A DNA stretch of 9,866 bases from JAGNZR01 sp051646055 (GTDB lineage: Bacteria > Fusobacteriota > Fusobacteriia > Fusobacteriales > Fusobacteriaceae). The position numbers and the translations under genes were made by a program. Numbering within the stretch: the stretch's first letter is position 1; every line of letters begins with the position of its first letter. This document shows positions 1 through 4,866 of the stretch, one piece after another. The notes beneath the pieces were generated by a model, which saw only the letters and a program-made list of their open reading frames with translations, had not been told where the DNA came from and made no database searches. The stretch is from NCBI GenBank assembly GCA_051646055.1, contig JBOFCM010000091.1:1-9866 (forward strand). The letters run 5' to 3'.

Positions 1-71
1 ATGGAAAGGTTATTTTCTCTGGTCGTATGGCAGACAAAAAAGAAGTTAAAGAGATTTTATCAAAATATTAA
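1..71 (+). CDS. 3' end of a probable thioredoxin-fold redox protein (partial)
   Basis: Only the last 22 complete codons are visible, read from base 3 to a TAA at 69-71; the 5' part lies outside the window. The peptide begins GKVIFSGRMADKKEV and ends ILSKY. A 'DGKV-x-x-SG' strand followed by a '..VKEILSK' helix is typical of the C-terminus of small redox-active disulfide (MTH895/TM0996-type) thioredoxin-like proteins. The two bases before codon 1 are AT, which would allow the usual Asp. The active-site CxxC would lie upstream and cannot be checked. A strong terminator follows directly, so this gene is transcriptionally separate from the hydrogenase operon, although both concern thiol or redox chemistry. 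The assignment rests on a short tail and is tentative. Confidence 0.5.
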   Translation, partial: GKVIFSGRMADKKEVKEILSKY

Positions 72-88
72 TAGGGAAATAATTTTGG

Positions 89-125
89 GCACTGAATATA
101 TTTGAAATTCAGTGCTTATTTTTTT
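89..125 (+). terminator. Rho-independent terminator of the upstream gene
   Basis: A perfect 9-bp inverted repeat, GCACTGAAT (89-97) and ATTCAGTGC (107-115), encloses a 9-nt loop and is followed by TTATTTTTTT. It starts 17 bases after the TAA of the partial upstream gene and ends before the promoter at 161, so it insulates the hydrogenase operon. Confidence 0.9.
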
Positions 126-160
126 ACCACAAGAAGACAAAAATATAATTTTTTAGAAAA

Positions 161-190
161 TTGACCTAAAGATAGATACAATGATAAAAT
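161..190 (+). promoter_or_regulatory. Sigma-70-type promoter of the hydrogenase/phosphatase operon
   Basis: A -35 box TTGACC (161-166) is separated by 18 bases from a -10 box TAAAAT (185-190). TG at 182-183, one base before the -10, makes it an extended -10. The start of transcription would fall near 197, giving a leader of about 30 nt. I saw no clear operator palindrome overlapping the boxes. The upstream terminator supports a fresh transcription start here. Confidence 0.65.
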
Positions 191-219
191 CAGAATACAG
201 AATAAAATTGTTTTTATTG

Positions 220-227
220 AGGAGGAG
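220..227 (+). promoter_or_regulatory. Ribosome-binding site that sets the GTG start at 230
   Basis: AGGAGGAG sits immediately before a GTG codon, leaving about 4 bases after the AGGAGG core. No ATG is available at a suitable distance in this frame, so the strong site fixes GTG as the start of the 2Fe-2S protein. Confidence 0.75.
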
Positions 228-229
228 TT

Positions 230-472
230 GTGAATATAACTATATGTATCGGCAGTTCATGTCATATAAAGGGTTCTCGATTTATTGTTCAAAAATTACA
301 GAATTTAATTTCTGAAAATAATCTGGAAACTCAAATTGAACTTACGGGGTCATTCTGCCTTGGAAACTGTGTAAAGGGAGTATCGGTTAAAGTAGATGAT
401 AGATTATTTTCACTGATACCTGAAGAGATCGAAATTTTTTTTGAAAAAGAAATTTTAGGGAGATTAGGATGA
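230..472 (+). CDS. Thioredoxin-like [2Fe-2S] ferredoxin, NuoE/HydC-type C-terminal domain only
   Basis: This 80-residue protein has four cysteines in the spacing of thioredoxin-like [2Fe-2S] proteins: C6-x4-C11 in 'CIGSSCHIKGS', then C43-x3-C47 in 'GSFCLGNCVKG'. NuoE of complex I and the small subunits of multimeric [FeFe]-hydrogenases carry the same fold. Those are about 150-170 residues with an N-terminal helical bundle, which is absent here, so this is the bare electron-transfer domain. It should pass electrons to or from the hydrogenase-like protein encoded next. Translation starts at GTG behind AGGAGG. The stop overlaps the next start as ATGA (469-472), which implies translational coupling and a fixed stoichiometry. 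No signal peptide or membrane segment is visible, so it should be cytoplasmic. The fold assignment is secure; the partner is inferred from the overlap. Confidence 0.87.
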   Translation: MNITICIGSSCHIKGSRFIVQKLQNLISENNLETQIELTGSFCLGNCVKGVSVKVDDRLFSLIPEEIEIFFEKEILGRLG

Positions 473-2190
473 ATGTAATAGGGTTTAAAGAGGCACGTTG
501 CAAAAATTGTTTTAAATGTGTAAGGGTATGTGAGGTTAAAGCTATAACTTTTAAGAAAGATCAGGCTCAAATTCTAAATGATAAATGTATTCTTTGCGGA
601 GAGTGTCTGGAAGCATGCCCACAGAATGCCAAAACTTTTATAAGTGATATTGAACTGGTAAAAAAATTTTTAAAGGAAAAAACTCCAGTAGTGGTATCCA
701 TAGCACCTTCATATCTGGCAGCTTTTGATTTTGAAACTCCAGGTCAGGTCATTGCTGCCCTAAAAAAAATGGGATTTTCATCGGTGAGGGAAACTTCAGA
801 GGGTGCTGCATATATCACAAAAGAGTATGGAAAGCTTCTGGAAAAAGGAGAGATGAAAAATATTGTGACAACCTGCTGTCCAGGTGTAAATGACCTCATT
901 GAAATCTATTATCCAGATCTAATCTCCCATATGGCTCCTCTTCTATCTCCTATGCTGGCACATGGGAAGCTCATTAAGGATGAATATAGAGAAGATGTAA
1001 AAGTTGTATTCCTCGGACCATGTATAGCAAAAAAAAGAGAGGCCACGAATGTCTCTCAAATTAAAGGTTATATAGATGCGGTTTTGACTTTTCAAGAGAT
1101 GAAAGAGTGGCTAGGGGAGGAAGGGATAAATTTAAAAGATTTAGAAGAATCGATACCGGATAATCCGGATCCACTCTTAAATCGTTTATACCCCACCACA
1201 AATGGAATTTTGACTTCTATAATGAATGGAAAGAAAAATGAATCTAAATATGACAGTTTTTATGTGGATGGAGTAAGAAACTGTATGGATCTTTTTGAAA
1301 GTATCCGGAAAGGTGAGGTTGAAAATAGCTTTATAGAAGTAAATCTTTGCAATGGAGGGTGTATTCAGGGACCGAGAATTGGAGAGCTTAAGAGTTCACG
1401 TTTCAAATCTAAACTCATATTGGAAAAATATGTTAAAAGGGAGCCGGTTAAAAATATTGTGAATCTCCAGGAAGAGAAAGAGTACGATTTTAGGAGAGAG
1501 TTTACTGACCGTCAAGAAAGAACAGTTCCTCCCACTGAAGAGATGATTTTGAAAATACTTAAAAAAACAGGGAAAACAAAAAAAGAGTATGAACTAGATT
1601 GCGGTGCCTGTGGTTATTCCACCTGTCGTGAGAAAGCAGCAGCTGTATATTATGGAAAAGCGGAAATTTCCATGTGTATGTCCTTTATGCAGGAAAAAGC
1701 TCAATCTATGGCCAATGTTGTTTTGGAGACAACGCCCAATATTCTTATCATAGTGGATTCTGATCTTAAAATTGTTGAATTTTCCAGAGCAGCCAAAGAA
1801 TATTTTAGTCTTTCTAAATCGGAAGAAACATATTTATTTCAACTCCTAGACCCTGAAGATTTTCATGATGTTTTGAGAACCAGACAGAATATTAGAAGCA
1901 AAAAAGTAACCTATTCTGAATTGGGTTTAACGGCAATGTTGAGTATAATCTACATTGAAGATCAGAACAGCGTACTTGGAATTTTTCAGGATATATCTCA
2001 AGAGGAAGAGAAGCTGAAACAGGCTTATAAGTTGAAGATGGATACTATAGAGATGGCTCAGAAAGTTATTGATAAACAGATGTTTGTAGCTCAGGAAATC
2101 GCAGGACTTCTGGGAGAAACAACAGCTGAAACCAAGGTGACTCTAACGAAATTGAGAGATATGATTTTTTATGATGGGGAAAATTCTTAA
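469..2190 (+). CDS. HydS-type sensory [FeFe]-hydrogenase with C-terminal FeS and PAS domains
   Basis: The protein has 573 residues. Domains in order: two [4Fe-4S] motifs (C11-x2-C14-x2-C17-x3-C21 and C40-x2-C43-x2-C46-x3-C50); an [FeFe]-hydrogenase catalytic domain (about 70-325); a Cys4 FeS module (C378-x2-C381-x4-C386-x16-C403, like the 'CGACGYxxC' PF04060 type); a PAS domain (about 415-512); and a charged helical tail (513-573). All three H-cluster signatures are present: TTCCPG (134-139), GPCIAKKRE (183-191) and EVNLCNGGCIQGP (290-302). C137, C185, C294 and C298 can therefore ligate the cluster, and K188 and the extra Cys C136 are kept. Deviations from catalytic enzymes (V for W in the first motif, N for M in the third, GP instead of GGG) together with the PAS domain fit the sensory groups C/D. 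The protein should sense H2 or redox state rather than make bulk H2. There is no kinase domain. The ATG overlaps the preceding stop, and GGGAG (458-462) provides the RBS. Activity would need HydE, HydF and HydG, which are not in the window. Confidence 0.9.
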   Translation: MNVIGFKEARCKNCFKCVRVCEVKAITFKKDQAQILNDKCILCGECLEACPQNAKTFISDIELVKKFLKEKTPVVVSIAPSYLAAFDFETPGQVIAALKKMGFSSVRETSEGAAYITKEYGKLLEKGEMKNIVTTCCPGVNDLIEIYYPDLISHMAPLLSPMLAHGKLIKDEYREDVKVVFLGPCIAKKREATNVSQIKGYIDAVLTFQEMKEWLGEEGINLKDLEESIPDNPDPLLNRLYPTTNGILTSIMNGKKNESKYDSFYVDGVRNCMDLFESIRKGEVENSFIEVNLCNGGCIQGPRIGELKSSRFKSKLILEKYVKREPVKNIVNLQEEKEYDFRREFTDRQERTVPPTEEMILKILKKTGKTKKEYELDCGACGYSTCREKAAAVYYGKAEISMCMSFMQEKAQSMANVVLETTPNILIIVDSDLKIVEFSRAAKEYFSLSKSEETYLFQLLDPEDFHDVLRTRQNIRSKKVTYSELGLTAMLSIIYIEDQNSVLGIFQDISQEEEKLKQAYKLKMDTIEMAQKVIDKQMFVAQEIAGLLGETTAETKVTLTKLRDMIFYDGENS

Positions 2191-2197
2191 GGAGGAG
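2191..2197 (+). promoter_or_regulatory. Ribosome-binding site that sets the TTG start at 2205
   Basis: GGAGGAG begins on the base after the TAA of the hydrogenase gene (2188-2190) and lies 7 bases before TTG at 2205. No ATG follows at a usable distance, so the rarer TTG start is well supported. Confidence 0.75.
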
Positions 2198-2204
2198 TTT
2201 TAGT

Positions 2205-3377
2205 TTGGAGATAACAGTTGATAATTTTTATAAAAGTCTCAATAAATTTAACGAGGAGTTATGTGGAGATAAAGTAGAAATATTGAAGACCCACGACTCA
2301 AATATAATGATTTTAGCCGACGGTATGGGGAGTGGGGTAAAGGCTAATATTCTAGCAACTCTAACCTCTAAGATACTGGGAACTATGTTGATTAACGGCT
2401 CTTCTATAGATGAATGTGTTGAGACAATCGTTAATACACTGCCCATCTGCAAAGTTCGGGAACTGGCATATTCCACCTTCAGTATACTCCAGATTTTTAA
2501 AAACGGAGAGGGATATCTGGTGGAGTTTGATAATCCCAGCTGCATATTTATCAGGGATGGTAGACTCCTCTCTCCTCCTTTTAATGAACGTATAATCAGC
2601 AGTCAAAGAATTAAAGAGTACCGTTTCAAGGTAAAGGTAGGTGACTGCTTTATTCTTATAAGTGACGGAGTTATACATGCAGGGGTAGGCCAGTGTCTGA
2701 ACTTCGGATGGACCTGGGAGCATGTGTCGGAATATGCTTTGAATGCCACGAAATCAATCTCTTCCGCTTCCCGTCTTGCAAATTCCATCAGCGATGCATG
2801 CAGAGATCTCTACTTAGGAAGACCGGGAGACGATACTACTGTGGCTGTCACCCGTATAATTCCACATAAAGTGGTGAATCTTTTTACCGGTCCTCCTGTC
2901 AATCGGGAAGATGATCATAAGATTGTCTATGATTTCATGCAGGGAGATGCTAAAAGAGTTGTATGCGGTGGGACCAGTGCACTGATTCTATCTAAAATTT
3001 TGGATAGAGAGATAAAGACTTCTCTGGTCTACAACGATCCGACTCTGCCACCTGTAGCCAAAATAGATGGAATAGATCTTGTGACAGAGGGTGTGCTGAC
3101 TCTAACTAGAGCACTGACACTTCTGAAAAATTATGCTCAGGATGAGGTAGATGAGAAGTTTTTTTTAGAGTTGGACAAAGAAAATGGGGGATCTAAAATC
3201 GCAAAACTTATTATAGAACATTGCTCCCATCTGAATATGCATGTAGGAAATGCTATAAACAGTGCACATCAGAATCCCGAACTTCCTTTTGATCTCAATA
3301 TGCGTATGCATATTGTTAAGCAGTTTGGAGAGGTAGTAAGGAAAATTGGGAAAACAGTATCCATAAATTATTATTAA
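2205..3377 (+). CDS. SpoIIE-family (PP2C-type) protein serine/threonine phosphatase linked to HydS
   Basis: The protein has 390 residues. The N-terminal half (about 1-218) carries the metal-binding signatures of SpoIIE/PP2C phosphatases: ADGMGSG with D39-G40, ISDGV with D154-G155, and GDDTT (208-212) with D209 and D210. These acidic residues bind Mn/Mg for hydrolysis of phosphoserine or phosphothreonine. The C-terminal part (about 225-390) matches no domain I can name. It contains CGGTSA (254-259), a 'DPTLPPVAKIDGIDLVTEG' stretch (278-296) and a helical end. No transmembrane or receiver domain is present, so input probably comes from the PAS-bearing HydS encoded 14 bases upstream. By the family's usual role it should dephosphorylate a regulatory protein such as an anti-sigma antagonist. 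No STAS protein, anti-sigma kinase or Hanks-type kinase is in the window, so the substrate is unknown. Translation uses TTG behind a strong GGAGGAG. The operon ends at a terminator 24 bases past the stop. Confidence 0.87.
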   Translation: MEITVDNFYKSLNKFNEELCGDKVEILKTHDSNIMILADGMGSGVKANILATLTSKILGTMLINGSSIDECVETIVNTLPICKVRELAYSTFSILQIFKNGEGYLVEFDNPSCIFIRDGRLLSPPFNERIISSQRIKEYRFKVKVGDCFILISDGVIHAGVGQCLNFGWTWEHVSEYALNATKSISSASRLANSISDACRDLYLGRPGDDTTVAVTRIIPHKVVNLFTGPPVNREDDHKIVYDFMQGDAKRVVCGGTSALILSKILDREIKTSLVYNDPTLPPVAKIDGIDLVTEGVLTLTRALTLLKNYAQDEVDEKFFLELDKENGGSKIAKLIIEHCSHLNMHVGNAINSAHQNPELPFDLNMRMHIVKQFGEVVRKIGKTVSINYY

Positions 3378-3393
3378 AAGATATTAAAAGATA
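3374..3393. repeat. Perfect tandem duplication of a 10-bp unit across a stop codon
   Basis: TTAAAAGATA occurs twice head to tail (3374-3383 and 3384-3393). The first copy contains the TAA stop of the phosphatase gene (3375-3377). It is probably a slippage product, with no function visible. Confidence 0.7.
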
Positions 3394-3400
3394 ATTTGAA

Positions 3401-3441
3401 AAAAAAAGTAGTGAACCTGTTTAGGATTTACTACTTTTTTT
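3401..3441. terminator. Bidirectional rho-independent terminator between convergent genes
   Basis: AAAAAAAGTAGT (3401-3412) pairs perfectly with ACTACTTTTTTT (3430-3441). Inside it, GAACCT and AGGATTT can extend the stem around a GTTT loop with one bulged A. The T-run on each strand lets the hairpin stop the hydrogenase operon (+) and the lipid synthase operon (-). The TAG stop of the minus-strand gene (3433-3431) lies inside the stem. Confidence 0.88.
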
Positions 3442-4525
3442 GATTTTTGTCAGTTGTTTTTCTCACTGCTTTTATTATTCCGTTGCTGGTCAGGGAGATT
3501 ATATCCTTCAGGACTAGAGGGAAAATAAGATGTCCATAATAGGTAATATATACAGGTTCCCACTGAGGTTTGAATTTATCTTTAAAAAATTTGAGCCCTT
3601 TAAAATTATAGAAGTGTTTCTCATGATTAAATATAAAGTTTTCTATATTTTTGTAGGGAGTGAGATGATTTTTTTCAATTCCAGAGAGGGGAACTATTCC
3701 CAGACTAAAATTTTCATAGCCTTCTTCCTTGGCATGGAGAATAAGGGATATGAAGAAATATTCCATAACTCCATTTTCTAGATTATTTATATGCCTCATA
3801 AGATCCAGTGTAAGACAATCTTTTCCAGGTGTTCCATAAATATTGGCAAAAGCTACTATTTTTTCATCCCTTTCGATAACTGCCACATGGAAATTTTTAA
3901 TATATTCAGATGAAAATCTCCCTATAGAAAATTTTTTTTCAGATGAATTTTTATTCTTTAGCCACTCGTTAGAAACCGATTTTAATTCCTCCATAAAGAT
4001 ATCTAAATTTTCTTTTTTTATAATTTTGAAATTATATCCAACTTTTTCCAGATGTTTGTAGAGATATCTGAGTTTTCTCATTTCACTTCCTTCTAAGGTA
4101 AAATCTCTGAGTAAAATTTTTCCTCGCTCTCCAATTTTGGAAACAGTCATACTGTTTTTGATATAATCTCCGATATTTTCATGGTCTACCTCATAAAAAA
4201 TACATTTTTTTCTCTCTTTTTTACAAAAACTTTTAAATTCTTCAATACATTTTTCAAAATAATATGTATCGCCCACAGGGTCCCCCATAGCTATATAGGA
4301 ACCTCCTGTTTGTCCATACATAATAAAACATCTCTCTTCAGAGCCCGCAGGGTAGAAAAAGAAACTCTTATCCTCTAAAAATGCAAGAAATCCATTTTCA
4401 TTTTTAGAGATGGAGAGGCAATTTCTAACCTTTTCCATAAGAGTTCTCCTATATTCGAGCTCCCCCCTGTCTCTATCATCTGTCTCTCCATCCATAAGCT
4501 TAAAAATTTTTTTTATCAAATTCAT
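3431..4525 (-). CDS. Stand-alone aminoacyl-phosphatidylglycerol synthase domain (MprF C-terminal, DUF2156/LPG_synthase_C)
   Basis: The protein has 364 residues and matches the catalytic C-terminal region of MprF, which transfers an amino acid (Lys or Ala) from charged tRNA to phosphatidylglycerol. Diagnostic stretches in order are: SFFFYPAG (54-61), IAMGDPVGD (78-86), FSIGRFSSEY (199-208) after VSNEWL, IVAFANIYG (223-231), DLMRH (241-245), FSLGIVPLSGIE (273-284) and FYNFKGLKFFKDKF (305-318) followed by WEPVYITY. Full-length MprF is about 850 residues with an N-terminal multi-span flippase; none is present, and this protein has no clear transmembrane helix. It should act at the inner face of the cytoplasmic membrane. 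A small membrane protein gene ends 13 bases upstream on the same strand. The amino acid donor cannot be read from sequence. An AGGGGG run before the ATG serves as RBS. Its TAG stop sits within the shared terminator hairpin. Confidence 0.85.
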   Translation of the reverse strand: MNLIKKIFKLMDGETDDRDRGELEYRRTLMEKVRNCLSISKNENGFLAFLEDKSFFFYPAGSEERCFIMYGQTGGSYIAMGDPVGDTYYFEKCIEEFKSFCKKERKKCIFYEVDHENIGDYIKNSMTVSKIGERGKILLRDFTLEGSEMRKLRYLYKHLEKVGYNFKIIKKENLDIFMEELKSVSNEWLKNKNSSEKKFSIGRFSSEYIKNFHVAVIERDEKIVAFANIYGTPGKDCLTLDLMRHINNLENGVMEYFFISLILHAKEEGYENFSLGIVPLSGIEKNHLTPYKNIENFIFNHEKHFYNFKGLKFFKDKFKPQWEPVYITYYGHLIFPLVLKDIISLTSNGIIKAVRKTTDKNQKK

Positions 4526-4538
4526 AATAGCCCCCTAC

Positions 4539-4730
4539 TTAAGGTTTTTTTCTTATCTCTGTAAGGATTTCAGTAAGAGTTTGATTCTGCTTTTTTAACT
4601 CCTCTATCATTTTTTGAGTCCCTAAAACCCATCTTAAAATAAGTATTCCCAAATACCAGATAGCAAAAAGTATTATAAGGTAGATAATAAATCCTAAAAA
4701 TGGGAATTGTGAACCTGACATCATATTCAT
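4539..4730 (-). CDS. Small single-span membrane protein with C-terminal helical tail (63 aa, unrecognised)
   Basis: The protein has 63 residues: a short polar N-terminus, a hydrophobic segment at about 9-36 ending in positively charged residues, then an amphipathic stretch (about 38-61) with regular Leu/Ile spacing typical of a short coiled coil. Strong coding evidence comes from the RBS AAAGGAGGAA, placed 7 bases before the ATG, and from its position 13 bases upstream of the lipid synthase gene on the same strand. The shape resembles small membrane proteins of the DUF4083 kind, but I cannot assign a family. The neighbour is a membrane-acting enzyme missing its usual membrane domain, so a role as anchor or partner is possible. 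That is inference only. Confidence 0.75.
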   Translation of the reverse strand: MNMMSGSQFPFLGFIIYLIILFAIWYLGILILRWVLGTQKMIEELKKQNQTLTEILTEIRKKP

Positions 4731-4735
4731 AATTG

Positions 4736-4745
4736 TTCCTCCTTT
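4736..4745 (-). promoter_or_regulatory. Strong ribosome-binding site of the 63-residue membrane protein
   Basis: On the minus strand AAAGGAGGAA precedes the ATG at 4730, with 7 bases after the AGGAGG core. It is the main evidence that this small gene is real. Confidence 0.8.
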
Positions 4746-4753
4746 GTATTGTG

Positions 4754-4759
4754 ATTATA
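4754..4759 (-). promoter_or_regulatory. Possible -10 box for the membrane protein/lipid synthase pair
   Basis: On the minus strand there is a consensus TATAAT, but no recognisable -35 hexamer lies 16-18 bases upstream. The start of transcription would be near 4747, giving a leader of only about 17 nt. The rest of the 136-bp divergent intergenic region (4731-4866) is AT-rich. It holds a CTCCGGAG palindrome (4775-4782) and no convincing promoter for the plus-strand ATPase gene. Confidence 0.35.
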
Positions 4760-4866
4760 TTATCTTCTACTGTCCTCCGGAGAGATATCCTTTCCCAAAA
4801 TAAGTAAAAAGGAAGTTAATATCTCAAAGAGAATAAAATTATAGAATTAAAATAGAGGAGAACCAA

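Noticed and set aside
1..105. 34-codon frame starting with ATG at base 1
   Set aside because: The alternative frame ending at 71 gives a sensible thioredoxin-fold C-terminus followed by a terminator, while this frame runs into the terminator stem and loop.
2361..2723. 120-residue minus-strand open frame inside the phosphatase gene
   Set aside because: It overlaps the SpoIIE signature region, which clearly codes on the plus strand, and no RBS or homology is visible.
4775..4782. CTCCGGAG palindrome as an operator between divergent genes
   Set aside because: It is only 8 bp, with no second copy, so chance is a sufficient explanation without comparative data.
4731..4866. Mg2+-responsive riboswitch (M-box) or leader peptide upstream of mgtA
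   Set aside because: The whole divergent intergenic region is 136 bp and must also hold the opposite gene's promoter and RBS. I saw no conserved stem set or proline-rich leader frame.
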